DNA of 64,000 nucleotides from a gamma proteobacterium symbiont of Taylorina sp. Lineage in GTDB: Bacteria; Pseudomonadota; Gammaproteobacteria; GRL18. Location of the stretch: contig JAHXIV010000013.1 of NCBI GenBank assembly GCA_025655455.1, positions 181,264 to 245,263 on the forward strand. The letters are read 5' to 3'. A program made the position numbers and the translations under genes. Positions 56,844-64,000 of this stretch are shown piece by piece; within the stretch, counting starts at the first letter, position 1; each line of letters starts with the position of its first letter. Under the pieces are notes generated by a model. It worked only from the letters and a program-made list of their open reading frames with translations, had not been told where the DNA came from and searched no databases.

Positions 56844-56883
56844 TATACCCAAACGACTTGAAAATGCAGGTTGTTTGGGTATA
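56844..56883. repeat. Palindrome with 11-bp perfect arms (TATACCCAAAC family)
   Basis: TATACCCAAAC (56844-56854) is exactly inverted as GTTTGGGTATA (56873-56883). Related but diverged sequences occur at 24005 and 46303. It sits directly upstream of the Fe-S gene's ribosome-binding site. Confidence 0.85.
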
Positions 56884-56903
56884 TATCAAGGGAAGTAAAT
56901 ATT

Positions 56904-58238
56904 ATGAGCACAACACGAGAAGGCAATCTACAAGCCCCGACACGTCATCCGATTAACTGGAAAAACATAGAATATTATAATGAAAATTCATTATTTGATG
57001 AATTGGAGCGAGTGTTTGATCTTTGCCATGGATGTCGTCGTTGTGTCAGTTTATGTCAGTCTTTCCCAACCTTATTTGATTTGGTTGACGAATCAGAAAC
57101 TTTTGAAGTTGATGGTGTAGACAAAAAAAATTATTGGCAGGTGGTTAATCATTGTTATCTTTGTGATCTCTGTTATATGACTAAATGTCCTTATACACCA
57201 CCACATGAATGGAATCTGGACTTTCCTCATTTAATGCTCAGAGCAAAAGCTGTTAAATATAAAAAAGGGGATGTCAAAATCCGTGATAAAATTTTAACCA
57301 GTACCGATACAGTGGGTAAACTGGCAGGAATCCCAGTGATATCAGCTATTGTCAACACAGTCAATAAAATTAAACCGGGACGAAAAATCCTTGAAGCTGT
57401 CCTGGAAGTTCATGCGGATGCTAAATTACCTGAATTTCATTCCAATACTCTGCGCAACCGGCTGGCTTCACGGATCAATAAAACTTCTACAGGCCTGCCT
57501 GCAGGATCAACAAAGGGCAAGGTTGCTTTATTTGCCACCTGCTATGGTAATCGTAATGAACCTGCCATTGGTGAAGATCTGGTTGCTGTTTTTGAACATA
57601 ATAATATTCCAGTGACCCTGGCTGCAAAAGAACAATGCTGCGGTATGCCCAAACTGGAATTAGGTGATTTGGAAGCCGTCGAACAAGCAAAGAATGTAAA
57701 TATCCCTGAACTGCTTAAACTGGTTGATAAAGGTTGGGATATTGTTGCACCTGTACCTTCCTGTGCCCTGATGTTTAAACAGGAGCTGCCCTTGTTATTC
57801 CCGGATGATGAAGCGGTTAAAAAAGTCAGTGAAGCAATTTTTGACCCGTTTGAATATCTGATGCATCGTCACAAAAAAGGACATTTAAAACTGGATTTCA
57901 AGAAACCATTGGGCAAGGTAGCTTATCATGCAGCCTGCCATCAACGGGTTCAAAATGTAGGTTCTAAAACCAAAGAAGTATTATCTCTGATACCAGAGAC
58001 TGAAATTACGGCTATTGAACGTTGTTCAGGTCATGATGGAACTTATGCAGTAAAAAAAGAATATCATGATGCCGCCATGAAAATTGTAAAACCGGTTGTT
58101 AATCAGGTCAAACGTGTAGCGGCTGACCATTATGGTAGTGACTGTCCCATGGCCGGGCATCATATTGAACATGCGCTGGATGATGGCAGTCATACTCAAC
58201 ATCCCATGAGTCTGCTCAGAACGGCTTATGGCATATAA
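56904..58238 (+). CDS. Heterodisulfide-reductase-like Fe-S / CCG-domain protein
   Basis: 444 residues. Two N-terminal Fe-S motifs are CHGCRRCVSLC and CYLCDLCYMTKCP; the second has four residues before its last Cys. The C-terminal half has two cysteine-rich CCG-type regions (LFATCYGN...EQCCGMPKLE and YHAACHQR...ERCSGHDGTY). The same fold occurs in GlpC and HdrB-type electron-transfer subunits. It lies between rubrerythrin and DUF3501, an arrangement I recognise from other proteobacteria. It probably passes electrons to rubrerythrin. The ATG at 56904 follows AGGGAAG; the 56871 TTG of the ORF track is inside the palindrome. Confidence 0.9.
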   Translation: MSTTREGNLQAPTRHPINWKNIEYYNENSLFDELERVFDLCHGCRRCVSLCQSFPTLFDLVDESETFEVDGVDKKNYWQVVNHCYLCDLCYMTKCPYTPPHEWNLDFPHLMLRAKAVKYKKGDVKIRDKILTSTDTVGKLAGIPVISAIVNTVNKIKPGRKILEAVLEVHADAKLPEFHSNTLRNRLASRINKTSTGLPAGSTKGKVALFATCYGNRNEPAIGEDLVAVFEHNNIPVTLAAKEQCCGMPKLELGDLEAVEQAKNVNIPELLKLVDKGWDIVAPVPSCALMFKQELPLLFPDDEAVKKVSEAIFDPFEYLMHRHKKGHLKLDFKKPLGKVAYHAACHQRVQNVGSKTKEVLSLIPETEITAIERCSGHDGTYAVKKEYHDAAMKIVKPVVNQVKRVAADHYGSDCPMAGHHIEHALDDGSHTQHPMSLLRTAYGI

Positions 58239-58270
58239 ACCTTGTATATTAAAAACAGGAGAAATTACAA

Positions 58271-58852
58271 ATGACAAATTTAAAAGCATCAAATCTTTAT
58301 AGTCTGGAAGAATATGCCAGAGTTCGCCCTGAATTTCGAACTAGAGTGATAGAGCATAAAAAAAATCGCAGAGTGTCTATTGGCGAGTATGCAGCCCTGT
58401 ATTTTGAAGATGAGCTAACCATGCAATATCAGGTTCAGGAGATGCTAAGAATTGAACGTATTTTTGAGCAGGATGGTATTGAGGAAGAACTGGATGTATA
58501 CAATCCACTGATTCCTGATGGCAGTAACTGGAAAGCCACATTTATGATTGAATATTCAGATATTGAACAGCGTAAAGAAGCTCTGGCAAAACTAATTGGT
58601 GTAGAAAAAGTACTCTATATTCAGGTGGCAGATTTTGACCGGGTATATCCTGTTACCAATGAAGATTTGGAAAGAGAAACAAAAGAAAAAACATCAGCTG
58701 TTCATTTTGTTCGATTTGAATTAAGTGATGAAATGGTTTCTTCGGCAAAACAAGGGGCAGCAATTACAGCTGGCATTGATCATCCAGAGTACAGGGAGTC
58801 CAGTTTAATTCCCAATAATGTACATGCATCATTAGTCAGTGATTTACATTAA
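58271..58852 (+). CDS. DUF3501 family protein
   Basis: 193 residues beginning TNLKASNLYSLEEYARVRPE. The segments MQYQVQEMLRIERIFE, YNPLIPDGSNWKATFMIEY and EKTSAVHFVRFEL are the DUF3501 signature as I know it. It follows the CCG-domain protein by 32 bases and completes the rubrerythrin operon. Biochemical role unknown; oxidative-stress defence is inferred from context. Confidence 0.9.
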   Translation: MTNLKASNLYSLEEYARVRPEFRTRVIEHKKNRRVSIGEYAALYFEDELTMQYQVQEMLRIERIFEQDGIEEELDVYNPLIPDGSNWKATFMIEYSDIEQRKEALAKLIGVEKVLYIQVADFDRVYPVTNEDLERETKEKTSAVHFVRFELSDEMVSSAKQGAAITAGIDHPEYRESSLIPNNVHASLVSDLH

Positions 58853-58907
58853 TCCTAACAGGTAAACTTATTATTTAGGTGGAGGAGTCCATATAAGGTT
58901 TTCAGGT

Positions 58908-60260
58908 TTATTTAAATATAGTGCCCAGCCCTGAACTGGAATCGATAAAAATAATCGCATCAAACTGGTCAGCCAGATGAGTATAGCTGTAATGTGAGTC
59001 CATCTCATCATCTGGTCGATAAACAACACCAACATGACGCTGTAATCTGGATTGATTAAGATATTGTGATAAATCAGCTGACTGATGAAGATAGAGCACA
59101 AAATGCGGTATCGCCAGCTGGTGAAAAAGCGCTTCATTACTATAAGGATGAGCAGCTAATAATCTTTTTATTTTAGCTGGAAGATTCCAGTCATCAGCAG
59201 CCATGACCTTTCCGGAATAAGTCAGCATACCAATAGAAAACATTTGTTCTCCAAATGTCTGTCGCAATAACTGCCCTATGTTCAATTGAGCCCGGTCTGC
59301 CATTTCTGTGGCACGTGCATCACCAGTATGAGAATTATGCGCCCAGATGATTGTTTTGGGTTTATTTAGATGATCAGCAGAGGCCAGTAAAGATTCCATC
59401 ATATGCCGATCCCTTTGATTCCACGATACAGTATCATCATCAAACCAATATTGCAGCCTAAAGCTCTTTTCTGTATTTTTCATTACCCGGGCATTTTGCT
59501 GAGCATAAAAGAATCCATCATCATCAATAGACTTGTATTGTTCAGGACAAGGATAACGACAGTCAGAAAAATCCAGATATTGTTCAATGACTGCCTTTTC
59601 ACAACTCAATGACTGATCCCGTCTGACAGCCTTACCATAGCGGTGTAGATTATTATTGAACAGAGCAAAACATTGATAGCGTTGATACGCCTGCTGTGCA
59701 GCTTGAGAAGAAAACAGCTGCAGATAATCAATCAGTTGCTCTCTGGACTGATTAAAACTATAAATATCCATACCATGTACACTGACTTTTTGTTCACCTG
59801 CTGGTAAGTTCTCATTATACTTTTTCAGCCATACAATAAAATTAAGCATTTCAACATTATTCCATAACCAGACTGCATCAGGATTTGAGCTATGCAAAAC
59901 TTGCCTTGCTGAGAGCGATGTTTGTGATTGAATATATTGATTCAGTGTATAGACATTAGGCCAGTCCCCTTCCAAAACTACCAACTTAAAATTCTTTTCC
60001 TGAATAAGACGTTTGCTTATATTAATACGCTGCTGATAAAATTCATGAGTACCATGGGTTGAATCCCCAATAAGTACCAGTGGTTTTTGTCCGATATGCA
60101 GGATAATATCTTCACTATCATCCAGAGAATTCAAGGGAATCACTGATTGTCTCAATAAATCCATCGGAGTCTGGCTAGTTGATACATAGCGATCTCCTTT
60201 TGCATCAAATACAAATAAAATAGCCATAAAAGATAGAACTATCAGTTGTAATTTCAACAT
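58908..60260 (-). CDS. Exported erythromycin-esterase-like protein
   Basis: 450 residues with an N-terminal hydrophobic signal segment (about 3-20). Family motifs: LIGDSTHGTHEFYQQRI, VVLEGDWPNVY, VHGMDIYSF and IWAHNSHTGDARATEM, where the conserved His/Glu residues of EreA-like esterases appear. Most members are not antibiotic-resistance enzymes, and substrates are unknown. No resistance genes are nearby, so erythromycin activity should not be assumed. It is convergent with DUF3501. Confidence 0.85.
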   Translation of the reverse strand: MLKLQLIVLSFMAILFVFDAKGDRYVSTSQTPMDLLRQSVIPLNSLDDSEDIILHIGQKPLVLIGDSTHGTHEFYQQRINISKRLIQEKNFKLVVLEGDWPNVYTLNQYIQSQTSLSARQVLHSSNPDAVWLWNNVEMLNFIVWLKKYNENLPAGEQKVSVHGMDIYSFNQSREQLIDYLQLFSSQAAQQAYQRYQCFALFNNNLHRYGKAVRRDQSLSCEKAVIEQYLDFSDCRYPCPEQYKSIDDDGFFYAQQNARVMKNTEKSFRLQYWFDDDTVSWNQRDRHMMESLLASADHLNKPKTIIWAHNSHTGDARATEMADRAQLNIGQLLRQTFGEQMFSIGMLTYSGKVMAADDWNLPAKIKRLLAAHPYSNEALFHQLAIPHFVLYLHQSADLSQYLNQSRLQRHVGVVYRPDDEMDSHYSYTHLADQFDAIIFIDSSSGLGTIFK

Positions 60261-60745
60261 AAATTGACCTCAGTTTTTAATAAACTATTTTTTGTAATTG
60301 CTCAGTTTTTTTGCTTCTTCACATTATTGCGTACTTATAGTCTTCTTTACAACCATAACGGACAAAAGCTCAAGAGACAAAAAAAGGGAGCGTTCGGGAA
60401 TGGTGTGACGTGCTTAGAAATATGGTGTTAATTTCAGGGTAGAATTATTTTTGTATCCATTTCCTGTTAGCTGCCATTCCCACCACTAAAAATGAGGTAG
60501 CGAAATGGTTTTTAAATCTGTCAGCAGTCGACCCCAAGCCGTCTTTTAGAGAAATCTAATATTACTTTTTATTTTGAATAAGCGGACACTTTAGCCTCAT
60601 TTTAGTTAGGGTATTATTTAATTTCCATTCATGCTAACATCGGTTTTTTATGGTTTTGTATTCTTAATATATGTTTTTTATCCGAGCTAACATGTTGTTT
60701 ACTCACAAAAAACCAATTAATGGATACTTTTATGAGTGATAATAT
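60261..60745. other. Intergenic region containing an inverted-repeat arm
   Basis: About 485 bases between the divergent esterase-like and exported-protein genes. It contains the repeat arm at 60386-60439. The rest is AT-rich without a convincing ORF, and the promoter of the large exported protein should lie near its right end. Confidence 0.6.
60386..60439. repeat. Inverted-repeat arm, left (TTCGGGAATGGTGTGACGTG)
   Basis: The reverse complement of 63797-63850 matches this stretch closely, including TTCGGGAATGGTGTGACGTGC without a mismatch. The two arms flank the large exported-protein gene at about 3.4 kb spacing. Confidence 0.85.
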
Positions 60746-63187
60746 ATGAAGTGTAAAAAACTAAGCCTTTTATTTATAGTCTGTTCTGTATTTATTCTAA
60801 ATATAGTATTGAGTAATTCATTTGCTAATTCTTATCAAACAGAAGATGAGAATATTAGAGTACTCATTCAAACAAATTTCAGTAACAATCTTAAACAGCA
60901 TAGTCAAAATAGAAGTACCCTAGCAAGCATATCCTCTATGCCAACATCAGTTGGTAGTCCAAGTTATTCTAGTACAGTTACTTGGCTTTCAGATAAAGCA
61001 ACATTTACTTTTTGGCGTGAAACTGTTGATAGTAAGCGCCGATTATTTATTAAAGTAATACCGATTAGTAGTAGCTTTTTCTTTTGCCCAGGAGGCGGTC
61101 AGTTTTCTGTGCTTCAAAGTGGCATTGATTATGGCGAGGCTTTAAATGTAGGTGGGTCATTCTGTGATTACTTAAGTAGCTCAGAAATATTTGTTGTAGA
61201 GCAGTGGAGATATAAAACGACATTCGATGAAGATAAAGCATTTACACTTTCTCATGACAGTGGCTCATTAACTGTAAACAGTTACAGTACCACAACATCA
61301 ACATCAACATCAAGTTCTTCAAGTAGTTCTTCATCGTCTAGTTCATCAGGAAGTACAACTAATTCAACTTCTTGTTCCGGTTTATTATCAGTTTTACTTG
61401 GTGGTACTTGTAATAGTTCTAGCTCTAGCTCTTCTTCAGGTGCATCAATAATTACAGGAAAAGAGGCTTTTTTTAAATATTTACTGGCACTAGCATATAA
61501 AAATGCTGGGCTTGAGGTGGATGAATTAGAAATGGAAGTCAAAGACACAGTGGTTACAATGCCGTCTTCCTATAAAACTTCTATGAAGTTTCAGTTTGAC
61601 CCAACTAATATTCCCGAAACAACTCAAGGTGTTGATGAGAATTCGATTCAGATATTACTAAATCCTGTTGAAAATTTAAACAATGTAAAAATAAATACAC
61701 TTGAGTTTTCTGTTAAGTCAATAAAAGTAGCGATTGACTTATATCCAGTTATCAACCAACAAAATAAATTAATCCAAGTTCTTGAAGATATTGATGGCGT
61801 ATTTAAAGTCTATGAGGATAAAGGGTGGTTATCTATTATACTGGAAGATAAAACAAGCCTGTCATTATATGCAGATGCGAATCATACACAAGTTCAAACC
61901 AAAGCATATTCATCTCTTTCTTTCGAAAATCCTAAAGAAAATGGGTATGATTCCAATGATGTTAATGGTGATGGAATTGATGACGTAATCCTAATACAAG
62001 ATGGTATTGCTCAATTAATGTATGTGCTTGCCGATCGAACTGATAATGAAGACATGAATGGGGATGCAGATATATTCTTTAATTGGATTGAAGCTAATTA
62101 TCCTGAATACTTTCCACCGACAAGTCAGAAGAGTCAAACCGTTGATGGATGGTATTATCGTATATATTCGGATGATAACTTAAGAAGTACAAAGCAAAAT
62201 AAACAAAACTTGTCTGGTGTTCAAAAATCCAGTAGTAATGTTTACATAACAGGCTCTAGCTTTAATAATCAAGTTTTAAATTTAGGTGGTCTTGCACCAT
62301 TAATGAAATCAGTTGGTTTAACACCCTCTGTACCTGAGTGCTATAAGAACAATAGAAAAATACATGTATGTCCTATTTTCAATAGTACCAATGGTGATAA
62401 AGCAGGAAATGGAAATCAATATCAAAAGTGCCAAACTGATGGTACTTGGGGTAATTATAGTAATTGTGAAGCGGTTGAGTGCTTTTCTGGTTACAGACTT
62501 TTGGATGATTTGTGTATTGCTACCAAATGTGATGCAGAAGATTTTGAGGTAGATAAATGCTATGTTACTGGCGGCGAAGGTACTCAAAGAAGAGATTGTC
62601 AAAACAATGGAGAATGGGGAAGTCGTGGTTATTGTGAAATAACTCAGTGTTATACAGGTTATCATCAAGTGGGACTATATAATTGTGAGCCTGATGATGA
62701 TGAAAAGGAAGAGGAACCAACTCCTGAGTGTACTACTGATAAAACTTTATCCTGCTCAATAACAAATGGAACAGGAAGTAAAATTCAGTACTGTTCCAGT
62801 GATGGTACTTGGAGTAGCACAAGTAGCTGTAAAGTAGTAAGTTGTAGCAGTACCCATGAAATTTCTGGAAATTCTTGTGTTGAGAAAACGGTTGTTACTA
62901 CTCCAAGTAATTCAATAGTAGGTAAATGGATTTTACCAAATGCTGAATATTGGGATACTTTAATGACTTTAAATGCTGATGGTACTGGTTTCTACATATA
63001 TGGTTCTAGTGGTAATGAAAAAACAGTTCTATTTACTTACACAACCTCAAATGGAGGATTTCAAAGAGATTATTCCAGAGATCCAATAAAATCAGGTTCT
63101 GATAGTTATCCAAGTGCATTAGTAACATCAAGTTCCTTAATCTTGACCAATTCTTATGGAGCAAAGGTTACCTGGCATAGGCAATGA
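60746..63187 (+). CDS. Large exported Ser-rich, Cys-rich modular protein
   Basis: 813 residues. Signal peptide at about 1-28 (LLFIVCSVFILNIVLSNSFA). A low-complexity Ser/Thr linker (about 182-232) contains a long serine run. A segment near 440-520 (DIFFNWIEANYPEYFPP, GWYYRIYS) resembles a repeat domain seen at the C-terminus of other secreted bacterial proteins. Three cysteine modules of the pattern C-x(n)-DGTWG-x(n)-C-x-GY (about 530-715) follow. The C-terminal domain (SIVGKWILPNAEYW, TLNADGTGFYIYG) looks lipocalin-like. An EF-hand-like stretch (DSNDVNGDGIDDV) is present. Probably surface-exposed and adhesive or binding, which is inference. AT-richer than its neighbours and flanked by inverted repeats. 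Confidence 0.8.
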   Translation: MKCKKLSLLFIVCSVFILNIVLSNSFANSYQTEDENIRVLIQTNFSNNLKQHSQNRSTLASISSMPTSVGSPSYSSTVTWLSDKATFTFWRETVDSKRRLFIKVIPISSSFFFCPGGGQFSVLQSGIDYGEALNVGGSFCDYLSSSEIFVVEQWRYKTTFDEDKAFTLSHDSGSLTVNSYSTTTSTSTSSSSSSSSSSSSSGSTTNSTSCSGLLSVLLGGTCNSSSSSSSSGASIITGKEAFFKYLLALAYKNAGLEVDELEMEVKDTVVTMPSSYKTSMKFQFDPTNIPETTQGVDENSIQILLNPVENLNNVKINTLEFSVKSIKVAIDLYPVINQQNKLIQVLEDIDGVFKVYEDKGWLSIILEDKTSLSLYADANHTQVQTKAYSSLSFENPKENGYDSNDVNGDGIDDVILIQDGIAQLMYVLADRTDNEDMNGDADIFFNWIEANYPEYFPPTSQKSQTVDGWYYRIYSDDNLRSTKQNKQNLSGVQKSSSNVYITGSSFNNQVLNLGGLAPLMKSVGLTPSVPECYKNNRKIHVCPIFNSTNGDKAGNGNQYQKCQTDGTWGNYSNCEAVECFSGYRLLDDLCIATKCDAEDFEVDKCYVTGGEGTQRRDCQNNGEWGSRGYCEITQCYTGYHQVGLYNCEPDDDEKEEEPTPECTTDKTLSCSITNGTGSKIQYCSSDGTWSSTSSCKVVSCSSTHEISGNSCVEKTVVTTPSNSIVGKWILPNAEYWDTLMTLNADGTGFYIYGSSGNEKTVLFTYTTSNGGFQRDYSRDPIKSGSDSYPSALVTSSSLILTNSYGAKVTWHRQ

Positions 63188-63250
63188 TAAGGATATAGGT
63201 ATCAGGAGCAAATAAACTTAATCATTTGGCTTTTATTTGAATGCAATTAA

Positions 63251-63270
63251 GGGGACGGAGGGATTAAACA
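63251..63270. repeat. REP-like half element
   Basis: GGGGACGGAGGGATTAAACA resembles REP-type sequences that accompany Y1-type tyrosine transposases. Only one arm is seen here, and the transposase is absent from the window. Confidence 0.35.
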
Positions 63271-63348
63271 ATGACCAACTATAATAAACGGTAAAATAAT
63301 TGAAAATGGCTGTTAACTGGAAGTGAGACCAAGAACTGAACCAACCCT

Positions 63349-63516
63349 TCAATTACTGCCATAGGTCAAAACCACCAAATTCATCAGCATTTTAAAATGG
63401 CCGATATGGAGTAAATCATATTTCTTTATCCGGTAGTCAAACGTCGCCTCATTGGTAATAGCGACCAGATTGAGTGCCTTAAATACTGGATGTTTTCTCG
63501 ATTTTAAAATGGCTGC
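63349..63516 (-). pseudogene. Possible gene fragment, unidentified
   Basis: An open stretch of 56 codons on the minus strand ends at a stop at 63349-63351 and is preceded by an in-frame stop. It reads like a real protein C-terminus (LNLVAITNEATFDYRIKKYD, HIGHFKMLMNLVVLTYGSN). No start codon or ribosome site makes it a gene, and I cannot identify the family. It could be a transposase or other relic, or chance. Confidence 0.3.
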
Positions 63517-63716
63517 TTATTGAACTGGATTTCAACATTGATAATACCTGCCAATTAGTACTAAGGGACGTTAGTGTTTATTCAAGTTCAATATATTTCA
63601 CGGGATAAATTCTTAGAAATAAAAATATTCATGATCAGCAAGTATATGTTTTTCTGTCTTTTTTCTTCAGCTCTTGCTCTTCGCATCCAGGAGAGAGAAT
63701 GATGTAGGAGTGATTT

Positions 63717-63820
63717 GGAATATAGTGTTATGTTTCAGGGGATTGTGAAAACACGGATGTTTTCACATAGCGGCACATGGATGTGCTTGAAGCGCCCCCT
63801 GAAACATAACACCATACTCC
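63717..63820. repeat. Nested palindrome element
   Basis: Outer arms 63717-63741 and 63796-63820 match as inverted repeats at 23 of 25 positions (TGTTATGTTTCAGGGG core). Inside are two perfect small hairpins: GTGAAAACA/TGTTTTCAC (63745-63766) and GCACA/TGTGC (63773-63786). The outer right part overlaps the inverted-repeat arm at 63797-63850. Confidence 0.85.
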
Positions 63821-63850
63821 TAAGCACGTCACACCATTCCCGAACACCCC
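63797..63850. repeat. Inverted-repeat arm, right (partner of 60386-60439)
   Basis: The reverse complement contains TTCGGGAATGGTGTGACGTG and continues into TGGTGTTATGTTTCAGGGG, matching the left arm closely. Confidence 0.85.
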
Positions 63851-63901
63851 TTTTTTTAAAAGTATGCCAGAACATCTGGCTAGATAGCTTCTAATAGTTA
63901 C

Positions 63902-64000
63902 CTATTTTTTTAAATATCGAATGATCGCTTTCTCCAGTTCAACAAGAAACAGTACCGAAGAGGCAACCAGGATAATACGCAACCACATAACAGCATCGAG
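63902..64000 (-). CDS. C-terminal end of a probable cation-transporting P-type ATPase
   Basis: The window's right edge holds the last 32 codons of a minus-strand gene ending in TAG at 63902-63904. The peptide LDAVMWLRIILVASSVLFLV is a transmembrane helix followed by ELEKAIIRYLKK. The pattern WLRI-hydrophobic-VELEKA is typical of the last helix of P-type cation ATPases, but the stretch is short and the call rests on memory of that pattern. Start lies outside the window. Confidence 0.55.
   Translation of the reverse strand, partial: LDAVMWLRIILVASSVLFLVELEKAIIRYLKK

Larger units (their letters stand above)
63188..63901. other. Intergenic/relic region with repeats, no intact gene
   Basis: About 714 bases. 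It contains a REP-like half GGGGACGGAGGGATTAAACA (63251-63270), a possible gene fragment on the minus strand (63349-63516) and a nested palindrome (63717-63820). No intact ORF is visible. Confidence 0.65.

Noticed and set aside
58908-60260. Macrolide resistance gene
   Set aside because: The erythromycin-esterase family is broad and mostly of unknown substrate; there is no resistance context.
61290-61445. Repetitive DNA in the exported protein as a separate repeat element
   Set aside because: It is in-frame serine-codon low complexity (mixed AGT/TCT/TCA codons) within one continuous ORF.

Overview
This is an AT-rich chromosomal window that looks gammaproteobacterial. The support is gene content and order (dapF followed by a DUF484 gene, xerC nearby, prlC, ubiD, hemW, ybgC, an oxyR/rubrerythrin pair) and dense, mostly operonic coding. 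Anaerobic or redox-flexible metabolism is indicated by a pyruvate:ferredoxin oxidoreductase, a group-3b-type [NiFe] hydrogenase operon, rubrerythrin, a multihaem cytochrome c and a haem-binding sensor kinase. I cannot name the genus. A low-GC sulfur- or methane-oxidising type lineage would fit, but that is inference.

Layout. 1-5.0 kb: 3' end of hemB, a small membrane protein, aroE, an HD-GYP protein and a hybrid histidine kinase. 5.3-8.0 kb: CHASE2 adenylate/guanylate cyclase and a FecR-like exported protein. 8.0-10.4 kb (minus): glutathione reductase, gamma-carbonic-anhydrase-like protein and YbgC thioesterase. 10.5-15.8 kb: HD-domain protein, oligopeptidase A, FHA-GGDEF cyclase and ubiD. 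15.8-27.0 kb (minus): nnr (NAD(P)HX repair), nifJ-type PFOR, two FAD oxidoreductases, a Cache-GGDEF cyclase and hemW. A 56-bp copy of the hemW 3' end lies at the 5' end of nnr, so the PFOR-to-cyclase block is bounded by direct repeats. 27.0-28.6 kb: dapF and DUF484.

28.7-46.3 kb holds the most unusual content: two divergent, mirror-image signalling arrays on either side of xerC. Each ends in a stand-alone receiver followed by a receiver-HD-GYP-degenerate GGDEF protein. Each is fed by several histidine kinases that share nearly the same AHQWRQP core but carry different sensors: DUF3365 haem, Cache-PAS, a fused phosphonate-type binding protein-PAS, Cache-HAMP, and a separate UrtA-like binding protein. 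A nine-to-ten-haem cytochrome c is embedded in the right array. The simplest reading is that several periplasmic redox or ligand signals converge on c-di-GMP breakdown.

46.3-50.3 kb: two small uncharacterised proteins, a short flagellin, a semialdehyde dehydrogenase and a DUF4136 lipoprotein. 50.4-54.9 kb: hydBGDA-type hydrogenase operon with its maturation protease. 55.0-58.9 kb: oxyR divergent from a rubrerythrin / Fe-S protein / DUF3501 operon. 58.9-60.3 kb: erythromycin-esterase-like protein. 60.7-63.2 kb: a large Ser-rich, Cys-rich exported protein flanked by inverted repeats. The window ends in the 3' end of a probable P-type ATPase gene.

Non-coding structure is rich: several families of palindromic (REP/MITE-like) elements lie between genes, and some pairs of copies bracket gene blocks. 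I saw no tRNA, rRNA, CRISPR array or intact transposase gene. All coordinates and repeat comparisons were read by eye; no database search was run.
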